From Actinomycetota bacterium (lineage in GTDB: Bacteria > Actinomycetota > Actinomycetes > S36-B12 > UBA10799), in the NCBI GenBank assembly GCA_003452655.1, contig DMNR01000034.1:1-10114 (forward strand): a stretch of DNA of 10,114 nucleotides. Direction: 5' to 3'. The translations under genes were made by a program, and so were the position numbers. Within the stretch, counting starts at the first letter, position 1. Every line of letters starts with the position of its first letter. Shown here one piece after another: positions 1 to 5,041 of this stretch. The notes beneath the pieces are model-generated. The model was given only the letters and a program-made list of their open reading frames with translations. It was not told where the DNA came from and did not search any database.

Positions 1-112
1 CGTATCCAATGTTGTTCGACATACCTAGACATCGGCACGATCAGTGGGCTCAAGGGTGGCTGTACGCTGAGGGACACCCCGAATGGCGCTCGCCGCGCAC
101 CCGCATTTGGTA

Positions 113-118
113 TAGCAT
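113..118 (+). promoter_or_regulatory. Possible -10 box of a leaderless toxin transcript
   Basis: TAGCAT fits the actinobacterial -10 pattern TANNNT and lies 7 bases before the ATG at 126, so transcription would start at or next to that ATG. No convincing -35 box is visible at 17-18 bases upstream, and no Shine-Dalgarno precedes the ATG. The call rests on spacing and on the similar layout at two other starts in this window. Confidence 0.3.
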
Positions 119-125
119 CAACGCT

Positions 126-482
126 ATGGCCTGGGGATTGGTGGAATTGGAACCCGAGGTTGCCGATTGGCTGGAAAGCCTGCCGACAGCCAACTTCGCC
201 ACGGTCGCGTTCTATATCGACTTGTTGGCCGATCAGGGACCGCTACTCAGCGAGCCCTACACGCGCCAGTTGGATGGCAGGTTGCGGGAGCTACGACTAC
301 ATCTCAATCGCCAGGCAATGCGGATCAGCTACTGGATCGCGCCGGGGCGGCGAATAGTGCTCATGACGGTATTCACCAAGAGCAGCCGACAAGCACCAAG
401 GGAAATCCAGCGTGCCAAGCGTGCCTTGGCTTGTTGCATAGCAGATGAACACACTACGGATAAGGATGAGAACAATGACTGA
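126..482 (+). CDS. HigB-like toxin of the RelE/Gp49 (DUF891) family
   Basis: This is probably a ribosome-dependent mRNA interferase, the toxin of a HigBA-type module in which the toxin gene comes first. From the ATG at 126 it has 118 residues, the usual size for the family. It opens with a strand and helix (WGLVELEPEVADWLESL), followed by a helix ending ADQGP, the arginine-rich LRELRLHL segment, the RISYW strand, and the hallmark end RRIVLMTVFTKSSRQAPREI followed by RAKRA. The frame is open upstream to an ATG at 9, but those 39 extra residues do not fit the family, whose members start near the MAWGLVEL equivalent. Its stop overlaps the antitoxin start by 8 bases, which implies translational coupling. 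The family call is firm; toxicity and mRNA cleavage are inferred. The extra 125 bases upstream show nothing else that I recognise. Confidence 0.87.
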   Translation: MAWGLVELEPEVADWLESLPTANFATVAFYIDLLADQGPLLSEPYTRQLDGRLRELRLHLNRQAMRISYWIAPGRRIVLMTVFTKSSRQAPREIQRAKRALACCIADEHTTDKDENND

Positions 483-774
483 CCGCCAAGACTGGAATCG
501 CATACGCGACTCACGCATGAGTGAACCTGGTGCAGATGAGGCTTATCAAGCAGCCCGCCTGGCGTACGAACTTGGGCGGACAGTCAGAGAGCTGAGGGAA
601 CACGCGGGCTGGAGTCAGACGCAACTGGCAAAGGCAGCGGGGATGACGCAGTCCGCCGTCGCCCGTTTCGAAGCAGGTGGAACGGTGCCGACATTGACCG
701 TGCTCGAGCGACTAGCGAATGCCCTTGACGCCACCCTCACCGTCAACGTCACGCCGCGCACCCACGTGGCATGA
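475..774 (+). CDS. XRE-family helix-turn-helix antitoxin (HigA-like)
   Basis: This is the likely antitoxin and autorepressor of the upstream HigB-like toxin. It has 99 residues from the ATG at 475. Residues about 34-88 form an XRE/Cro-C1 domain: RELREHAGWSQTQLAKAAG contains the first helices, MTQSAVARFEAGG the recognition helix and turn, and VPTLTVLERLANALDATL the closing helices. The start at 475 is preferred over the in-frame ATG at 445 because an AAGGA Shine-Dalgarno at 462-466 is well spaced from it, and because the overlap with the toxin stop is the usual layout of such modules. The N-terminal 30 residues probably contact the toxin, by analogy with other HigA proteins. Repression of the shared promoter is inferred from the family. 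Confidence 0.88.
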   Translation: MTDRQDWNRIRDSRMSEPGADEAYQAARLAYELGRTVRELREHAGWSQTQLAKAAGMTQSAVARFEAGGTVPTLTVLERLANALDATLTVNVTPRTHVA

Positions 775-833
775 ATCAGCCAACGTGCCGTTGACCTAAA
801 ACGTCCGGTTGTGGCCGGGCAACTAGATTGCAC

Positions 834-867
834 CGCCGTTCGCGGCGATCGCAGGCTACGCGAACGG
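834..867. repeat. Inverted repeat and hairpin between the two toxin-antitoxin modules
   Basis: A perfect 9-base inverted repeat (CCGTTCGCG at 836-844 and CGCGAACGG at 859-867) overlaps a compact hairpin, CGCCG-TTCG-CGGCG at 834-847. Only one of the two folds can form at a time. There is no T-tract, so an intrinsic terminator for the first module is possible but not certain. The alternative is an operator for the module that follows, about 45 bases before its start. Confidence 0.45.
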
Positions 868-885
868 GCGTTCCACTGGCGCATC

Positions 886-905
886 TGTATGACAAAACGT
901 ATACT
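886..905 (+). promoter_or_regulatory. Candidate promoter and operator of the mazEF-like module
   Basis: TATACT at 900-905 is a near-ideal -10 box 6 bases before the ATG at 912, which predicts a leaderless mRNA. It overlaps the palindrome GTATAC (899-904). Just upstream lies TGT-ATG-ACA (886-894), a short inverted repeat of the kind bound by ribbon-helix-helix dimers. Two GTAT copies 12 bases apart (887-890 and 899-902) could place two dimers on one face. No good -35 is visible. Autorepression by the downstream antitoxin is inferred. Confidence 0.45.
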
Positions 906-911
906 GTGGGA

Positions 912-1133
912 ATGAGCACCACAGATGTCTGGCAAGCCCGCCTCGGAGCGGACTCTGAACGTTTCGATGCCGCTCGAGAAGTGCTTGGACTATCCCGGTC
1001 TGAAGCCATTCGACGCGCATTGGTCTATTTGGAACACGACGCACGGCAGAAGACTCTCGCGACGGACTACGAAACCTTCTACGGGCCTGCGCACGACTCA
1101 AGCCCTATCGAGAACAGCATCGTCGCTAGATGA
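912..1133 (+). CDS. Ribbon-helix-helix antitoxin of a MazEF-type module
   Basis: This is the probable antitoxin and autorepressor for the MazF-like toxin that follows. The protein has 73 residues. Residues about 4-45 look like a ribbon-helix-helix fold: a short strand (TDVWQARL), helix A (SERFDAAREVLG), the turn LSRS and helix B (EAIRRALVYLEHDARQK). The tail TDYETFYGPA resembles the acidic, aromatic tails with which actinobacterial MazE-type antitoxins wrap their toxins. The ATG at 912 is chosen because it follows a TATACT box at leaderless spacing; a GTG at 906 is an in-frame alternative. The longer frame back to 828 runs through the promoter and is unlikely. Its stop shares ATGA with the toxin start, so the two are translationally coupled. 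Confidence 0.78.
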   Translation: MSTTDVWQARLGADSERFDAAREVLGLSRSEAIRRALVYLEHDARQKTLATDYETFYGPAHDSSPIENSIVAR

Positions 1134-1444
1134 AGCGCGGCGACATCTGGGACATCGACTTCCCGGGCGCCGGACGTCATCCGGGTCTCGTTCTCACCAA
1201 CGATGTCCTGTTGGCGCGGTTAGGCAGTTTCACCGTCGCTCTGGTCACCCATACTGAAGGCCCAGCCTCCACTCACGTGCCAGTCGGTCCACCTGAAGGG
1301 TGCGACGAGAGCTTTGTCAATCTCACCGATATTCACACAGTGCGCGCACGGAATTTCAAACGCAAGCGCGGCGAGGTCGATTGGCGGAAAGGGCGTCAGA
1401 TCAACTACTCCCTGATTCGGACCCTTGACTTAGACCAGCCCTGA
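1130..1444 (+). CDS. MazF/PemK-family mRNA interferase toxin
   Basis: This is a sequence-specific endoribonuclease of the MazF/PemK fold, held in check by the antitoxin encoded just upstream. At 104 residues it has family length. The family opening is clear: KRGDIWDIDFPGAGRHPGLVLTND, here split by position as RGDIW at 3-7, GRHPG at 15-19 and VLTND at 21-25. The core strand VALVTHTEGP ends in the conserved threonine (T40), and THVPV at 48-52 is also typical. R16 or a nearby arginine with T40 would form the usual catalytic pair. The ATG overlaps the antitoxin stop by four bases, with no separate promoter, so expression depends on the upstream gene. The cleavage sequence cannot be predicted. Confidence 0.9.
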   Translation: MKRGDIWDIDFPGAGRHPGLVLTNDVLLARLGSFTVALVTHTEGPASTHVPVGPPEGCDESFVNLTDIHTVRARNFKRKRGEVDWRKGRQINYSLIRTLDLDQP

Positions 1445-1506
1445 CACGAAACCTCCCATTTCGGCACTAGGTCCTACGAGAAAGCTGGTCCTGAGACAAT
1501 CAGACC

Positions 1507-1992
1507 ATGTCGAAAAAGAAGGTCAGTCACGTGATGCGGTGGTTTACATGCGAATGGCGCGGTCTCGACAGCGACGAAGAGTATCTCGCCGTGTTCCCGA
1601 AATATCTCGAACACGTCGCCGCGATCCGCGACGATCTGGTGCCCGGTGCAGCCGCGATTCTCGAGCTCGACCTGCATGACGGCCAGGTTCAAGAGTGGAG
1701 CGACGACGCTGGGTTATTTGTCTGGCGAATCCTCATTGGCGACTTGCAGCGGGGCTACCAGCTCGCGACCATCACATACTCGAACACAGATCTGCTGGGT
1801 ATGGACGGAGTCGAACTCACCGCGTTCGGGCTGATGGGCGAGGACGCCGAGATACTCCACGATGAGATTGACGTTGCAAGTGACGGCAGGACAGACCACC
1901 GCTTTCTGTTTTGGCCTTATACCGAGTTTGGCCTGCGGTTCAGCCAAGTCTCGATCGATCTCGTACCCGCTTCCAGCGAACAACGCCGATGA
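1507..1992 (+). CDS. Hypothetical acidic protein, possibly frameshifted at its end
   Basis: I do not recognise this gene with confidence. It has 161 residues, many aspartates and glutamates, several aromatic residues, no signal peptide and no membrane segment, so a soluble cytoplasmic protein is likely. Predicted strands (ILELDLHDGQVQEWSD, LFVWRILIGD, YQLATITYSNT, GVELTAFGL) alternate in a way that suggests a mainly beta fold. The first ATG lacks a Shine-Dalgarno. An in-frame ATG at 1534 has AGAAGG 11 bases upstream and would begin MRWFTCEW, loosely like the MRYFTxEW opening I recall for DUF4085 proteins; the rest does not settle this. It sits 62 bases after mazF in the same direction and could be cargo of the same accessory segment. 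The last residues (SSEQRR) look like out-of-frame reading, as described in the next entry. Confidence 0.6.
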   Translation: MSKKKVSHVMRWFTCEWRGLDSDEEYLAVFPKYLEHVAAIRDDLVPGAAAILELDLHDGQVQEWSDDAGLFVWRILIGDLQRGYQLATITYSNTDLLGMDGVELTAFGLMGEDAEILHDEIDVASDGRTDHRFLFWPYTEFGLRFSQVSIDLVPASSEQRR

Positions 1993-2083
1993 AGCGATTA
2001 CTCGACTCAGGCAGGTAGCAACTTGGGTCGATTTAGTGGATGCCCAGTATCGAGGGATAGTCGCCGGGCCGAATCTCCGCTGA
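1976..2083 (+). pseudogene. Possible displaced C-terminus of the preceding gene
   Basis: In a different frame from the gene ending at 1992, this stretch reads NNADEAITRLRQVATWVDLV and then DAQYRGI before a stop at 2083. It looks like an amphipathic helix of a real protein, not like random translation. A one- or two-base indel near 1970-1980 would fuse it to the upstream reading and give a protein of about 190 residues. It has no start of its own with a ribosome site. The call is inference; a natural gene end at 1992 is equally possible. Confidence 0.3.
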
Positions 2084-2134
2084 GCAGATCAGCCGTCGCG
2101 GCCAAAACTCCGCGCTCAAATCCGAGGGCCACCG

Positions 2135-2190
2135 TTTTCGGTCGCCGCGACGACGGCGTCGACAAACGTCGGCCGCCGGTTTCGGTCACC
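2135..2190 (+). repeat. Two direct copies of a TTTCGGTCRCC motif
   Basis: TTTTCGGTCGCC at 2135-2146 and GTTTCGGTCACC at 2179-2190 are direct copies 44 bases apart. The first contains the exact 11 bases TTTCGGTCGCC that form the arms of the inverted repeat at 4553-4648, beyond the exporter gene. The second differs from that arm by one base. The function is unknown. The shared motif may mark a mobile or recombinogenic segment carrying the exporter, or be a genome-wide small repeat. Confidence 0.5.
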
Positions 2191-2344
2191 CAGGTCGGCG
2201 GTGAGAAACGTCCGTTAGTCCTCGACTCGAAACAACCCTGATCGATTCTGTACGTCGATACGCGATCTTTCCGAGGTCATGCGGGTGATCTTGGGATCGG
2301 CGTCAAGCATCGCCCGTGGCGGGCCACGAATACAGTGCCTCTAG

Positions 2345-2440
2345 TCAACGCGTTTCCTTGCCGAAGCGGGTCCTGGGGGCCGACATCGCAACGCGGCGTG
2401 CGTCTTCGATGGTGTCGAAGTCGTTTTGCTGACCATGTCA
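2345..2440 (-). pseudogene. Short minus-strand fragment with coding-like composition
   Basis: Read on the minus strand, this frame gives QQNDFDTIEDARRVAMSAPR followed by TRFGKETR and a stop at 2345-2347. The third codon positions are mostly G or C, and the sequence resembles the C-terminus of a genuine protein. It is closed upstream by an in-frame stop at 2441-2446 and has no usable start, so it would be a remnant, not a gene. I do not recognise the parent protein. Confidence 0.25.
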
Positions 2441-2644
2441 GCACGTTACCGCTCGGGGTTAGCGCTACCCCAGGCGCAGAACCACCCGACTCAGCCAGCG
2501 GTCGGCAAGCCAGGCCAGCCGACAGCTGGCACGCCGTCGCCCTGTCGGTGATGTTGTCGGGTTCTGCGGAGATGGGGCAGATGTCGACCACGCAGCGGGC
2601 CAGGGCTACCGCCTCAGCACGTCGTGCACTGAGAGGATGGCTCC

Positions 2645-4276
2645 ATGACTCGTGCCGCTGAGCTTCCCGACGATTCGTCGACCGATCCTGAGTCTGACGC
2701 GCAGGGCAGTAGCCCAAACCGACTGCTGCCCTTACTGCTCGCGATGGCGATGTTCGTGCTTGTGGTGGACACCACGATCATGAATGTGTCGATCTCGGCG
2801 GTTGCCGAGAGTCTGGACACCTCGGTCAGTAGCGTGCAGTCGGCGATCGCCCTCGAAGCGCTCGTCTCAGCGGCTTTCATCCTGATCAACAGCAAACTTG
2901 GCGACCTGATGGGTCGCAAACGGGCGTACGTGATCGGATTGGTCGCCTACGCAGTCGGTGCACTGGCCATGACCCTCGCTCAGTCCGTCACAGCAATCGT
3001 CATCTTCTGGGCGCTCATCGGTGGGCTGGGAGCCTCGCTCCTGCTTCCCGCGATGCAGTCACTGATTCACGGCAACTTCGAGGGGGCAGCGCGCGCAAAG
3101 GTTTACGCGCTGGTTGGCGCGTCCATGGCCATCGCCGCAGCCATCGGCCCGCTGATCGGCGGTGTGATCACCACCTTCTGGTCGTGGCGGGTCAACTTTC
3201 TGTTGGAGGCTGTGATCATCGCGGTGGTCCTGTCAGGCATCAGACTGGTTCGTGACGTTCCCTACACCGGAGAACGCAGCGTCGACACAGTCGGCGCGGT
3301 CCTGTCGGTTTTGGGCATGGGCGGAGTTGTGCTCGGCATTTTAGTCTGGCAGGAGGGAGGCGAAGCTGTGCTCGCGCTGCTCGCTGTCGGAGCTATCGGC
3401 CTCTTCGGGCTGGCCCGCTGGTTGGTCCGACGCAAGCGTGAGGGAAAACCCATCCTGCTCGACCCGGGCCTGTTCAAATCCCCCCACTTTCAGGTCGGCA
3501 TCACACAACAGATGCTGCAGCAGATCGCGCTCGGTGGGGCGATGATCGTCATCCCTCTCTTTCTCCAAATCTCCCTGGAATACAACGCGTTGGAAGCGGG
3601 CTTGGCAATCGCGCCCTTGTCCCTGAGTATGTTCTTCGTCGCGCTCGCTGCCGGACGACGTGCGGGCAAACGTCGCCCCGCCGTCATCGTGCGCACCGGA
3701 TTTGGCCTGGCTCTGCTCGGCATGCTCCTTGTGATTCCCGTCGTGCCTCGCGCCGAGGCAGATCAGGGCGCCTGGGTGCTCCTCCTGCCACTGTTGATCG
3801 CCGGCTCCGGACTCGGCTTGCTGGTCTCGCAACTCAACAACTACACGCTCGCTCCCATCGAGGAAGAGCGATCAAGCGAAGCCGCCGGAGTCAACTCCGC
3901 GGGGGGCAACTTCGGGCTTTCCTTCGGCCTAGCCATGGCCGGCGGGATCATGCTGGCGACCATGGCGTTCTCGTTCACCGCGCTGACCGACTCCAGCACG
4001 GTGATCCCCGAGGACCAAAAGCAGACGATCTCAACGGCACTGGAAGAAAACGCCCAAATCGTCAGCGACACCCAACTCCAAACCCTGGTTGCCGAAGAGC
4101 CACCGGCGGTGCAAGCCGAGATCACCGCCATCAACGATCAGGCCAGAGCCCGCTCCCTCCAAGTGGCCATGCTAATCCCCGTCCTGGCCTGCCTGCTCGG
4201 ATTCGCCAACGCCTTCCGGATGGTGCGGCTGCCAGACATCGAACCAGCCTCCCACCAGGGCCTTGACCTCGGCTGA
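2645..4276 (+). CDS. MFS drug:proton antiporter, DHA2 (EmrB/QacA) family
   Basis: This is a proton-driven exporter of toxic compounds in the cytoplasmic membrane, of the 14-helix DHA2 type. At 543 residues it has family length. Motif D1 (LVVDTTIMNVS) lies at 39-49 in the first helix, motif A (KLGDLMGRKRAYVIG) at 84-98 after the second, and the antiporter motif C (GASMAIAAAIGPLIGG) at 158-173 in the fifth. Further helices run to about residue 450. A hydrophilic segment of about 60 residues (near 450-508) rich in Glu, Gln and Asp forms the large outer loop before the last helix, as in EmrB/QacA relatives. The ATG at 2645 follows GAGAGGA at 2631-2637 with 7 bases between. The gene stands alone with no recognisable regulator or partner. 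Its substrate cannot be read from the sequence. Confidence 0.93.
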   Translation: MTRAAELPDDSSTDPESDAQGSSPNRLLPLLLAMAMFVLVVDTTIMNVSISAVAESLDTSVSSVQSAIALEALVSAAFILINSKLGDLMGRKRAYVIGLVAYAVGALAMTLAQSVTAIVIFWALIGGLGASLLLPAMQSLIHGNFEGAARAKVYALVGASMAIAAAIGPLIGGVITTFWSWRVNFLLEAVIIAVVLSGIRLVRDVPYTGERSVDTVGAVLSVLGMGGVVLGILVWQEGGEAVLALLAVGAIGLFGLARWLVRRKREGKPILLDPGLFKSPHFQVGITQQMLQQIALGGAMIVIPLFLQISLEYNALEAGLAIAPLSLSMFFVALAAGRRAGKRRPAVIVRTGFGLALLGMLLVIPVVPRAEADQGAWVLLLPLLIAGSGLGLLVSQLNNYTLAPIEEERSSEAAGVNSAGGNFGLSFGLAMAGGIMLATMAFSFTALTDSSTVIPEDQKQTISTALEENAQIVSDTQLQTLVAEEPPAVQAEITAINDQARARSLQVAMLIPVLACLLGFANAFRMVRLPDIEPASHQGLDLG

Positions 4277-4298
4277 CTCCCAACCCCAATCAAGTCAG
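4273..4298 (+). terminator. Weak stem-loop at the end of the exporter gene
   Basis: CTGACT (4273-4278), which spans the stop codon, can pair with AGTCAG (4293-4298) around a 14-base loop. There is no T-tract, and the stem is only six pairs. It may help 3' end formation but is not a standard intrinsic terminator. Confidence 0.2.
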
Positions 4299-4402
4299 GG
4301 ACCACACATCCGCGAACCGAACGACCCCTTCACCGACGCCTGCCCGGCGAAGTCGAAGCAGCTAGCCAGATGTGGAGCCGGTATCGCGGAATCGCCATGC
4401 CT

Positions 4403-4552
4403 TGGCGGCAGTAGTGCGTTCATGGCTTGGATGCCGATGTTGAGGTCGACGATGTTGACGCCTGAGAGGGCGATTGCCATTCCGGTGAGGAGCACGGCGG
4501 CGTAAACGATGTAGAACCAGGGCGCTTCGCGGGGTGTGTTTTCCAATGAGGA
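4403..4552 (-). pseudogene. Fragment of an Nramp-like divalent metal transporter
   Basis: The minus strand encodes about 50 residues: SLENTPREAPWFY, then a hydrophobic stretch VYAAVLLTGMAIALSG, then VNIVDLNIGIQAMNALL. This resembles the part of Nramp-family Mn/Fe transporters where a loop (xxREAPxFY) precedes a helix, and the segment LNIGVQVMNALLLPIVLGF follows. Homology stops abruptly after NALL at the low-coordinate side, where PPRHGD replaces the expected membrane helix. It also stops at the high-coordinate side, next to the inverted repeat at 4553. No start, ribosome site or remaining domains are present, so the piece cannot be functional. The match is from memory of the family, not from a search. 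Confidence 0.5.
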
Positions 4553-4648
4553 GTTTCGGTCGCCCCCACCGCGCCCCTGTGTAGGGGCCGTGGCCGTGAG
4601 GGAGCCAGGCGCCCAAAAAGGTGTCCGAAACCTATTGGCGACCGAAAC
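4553..4648. repeat. 96-base segment with perfect 12-base terminal inverted repeats
   Basis: GTTTCGGTCGCC at 4553-4564 and GGCGACCGAAAC at 4637-4648 are perfect inverted copies. Between them lies a tight hairpin, GCCCCT-GTGT-AGGGGC (4573-4588). The layout resembles a small non-autonomous insertion element (MITE-like), and it abuts the truncated transporter fragment. I see no clear target-site duplication: the flanking bases do not match. Alternatives are a structured regulatory RNA or a recombination site. The arms match the motif at 2135-2190. Confidence 0.45.
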
Positions 4649-4776
4649 CAGCACGCGGACGTTTTTAGTCGCCCTCAGACACGGGGGTGGGCGACCCTCT
4701 TTCAAAGGCCCCGCGCCGCCCACTCTGACAAGTTCGCCCGGACTCCGGCGGTAGCACCCTCTGCGCCCAATGCGCG

Positions 4777-4837
4777 GACATTACCTATCCGAATCCGTGA
4801 CATCGATGTCCGATCTCCTCATGACATTGAATGTCCG
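4777..4837. promoter_or_regulatory. Array of GACAT palindromes, operator or transposon-end remnant
   Basis: GACATCGATGTC (4799-4810) is a perfect 12-base palindrome, and GACATTGAATGTC (4823-4835) is perfect around a central G. Both are followed by CG, so ATGTCCG recurs at 4806-4812 and 4831-4837. A half site GACATT lies at 4777-4782. The half sites start 22 and 24 bases apart, close to two helical turns each, so several protein dimers could bind one face. No gene starts nearby on either strand. Repeated ATGTCC blocks are known near the ends of some IS481- and IS21-type elements, so an insertion-sequence remnant is possible, although no transposase is left. Confidence 0.4.
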
Positions 4838-4956
4838 TTTACACCTGGGTCAGGCCCTTGATGCGCGCCGAAGTTCAGACTAACGAAGGGCTGGTCGGAT
4901 CACCCGGTGTGCGAAGTCTCAACAAGCCCACTTGCACATGCGAGGTACCCCAGGAG

Positions 4957-5026
4957 TTCCGGAAATGCTCGCCGAAATTGCCGTAATTCCGGTTCGTTCC
5001 GGCTTTAGTCGCAACTTCCGGAATTA
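4957..5026. repeat. TTCCGG cluster with a stem-loop downstream of dnaB
   Basis: TTCCGG occurs at 4957, 4987, 4997 and 5016, twice extended to the palindrome TTCCGGAA. TAATTCCGG (4984-4992) pairs perfectly with CCGGAATTA (5018-5026) around a 25-base loop, starting 16 bases after the dnaB stop on the minus strand. It could be a transcript-end structure for dnaB, though a T-tract is lacking, or a protein-binding cluster. Confidence 0.4.
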
Positions 5027-5041
5027 GCCCAGCCTCATCGT

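Larger units (their letters stand above)
2084..2644. other. Gene-poor stretch upstream of the MFS exporter
   Basis: No intact gene is supported in these 561 bases. The long open frames on both strands (2335-2661 plus, 2277-2717 minus) are rich in arginine and serine, lack ribosome sites and match nothing that I recognise. The stretch does hold two copies of a TTTCGGTCRCC motif (2135-2190), a short minus-strand frame with gene-like composition (2345-2440), and the exporter's ribosome site GAGAGGA (2631-2637). I could not pick out a regulator gene of the TetR or MarR type, which often accompanies such exporters. Confidence 0.6.
4277..5041. other. Decayed 765-base stretch between the exporter and dnaB
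   Basis: No intact gene is supported here. Reading from the left it holds a minus-strand fragment of an Nramp-like transporter (4403-4552), a 96-base segment with 12-base terminal inverted repeats (4553-4648), a further inverted repeat GTCGCCC/GGGCGAC (4668-4674 and 4689-4695), GACAT palindromes (4777-4837) and a TTCCGG cluster with a stem-loop (4957-5026). The mixture of gene remnant and unrelated repeats is what an old insertion or deletion boundary looks like. It separates accessory genes on the left from the core cluster on the right. Confidence 0.6.

Noticed and set aside
9..125. N-terminal extension of the HigB-like toxin
   Set aside because: The extra 39 residues do not fit the family, and the ATG at 126 matches the usual toxin start and a TANNNT box.
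2335..2661. 108-codon plus-strand frame before the exporter
   Set aside because: It has no recognisable domain and no Shine-Dalgarno, and it has the composition of an out-of-frame reading in GC-rich DNA.
2277..2717. 146-codon minus-strand frame across the exporter start
   Set aside because: It overlaps the well-supported exporter gene, has an Arg/Ser-rich composition and has no ribosome site.
3341..3832. 163-codon minus-strand frame inside the exporter gene
   Set aside because: It is a shadow of the exporter coding sequence, rich in charged residues with no membrane or domain signature.
4295..4723. Complete 142-residue minus-strand gene
   Set aside because: Only the middle portion resembles an Nramp transporter. 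Both flanks are unrelated sequence, so it is treated as a remnant, not a gene.
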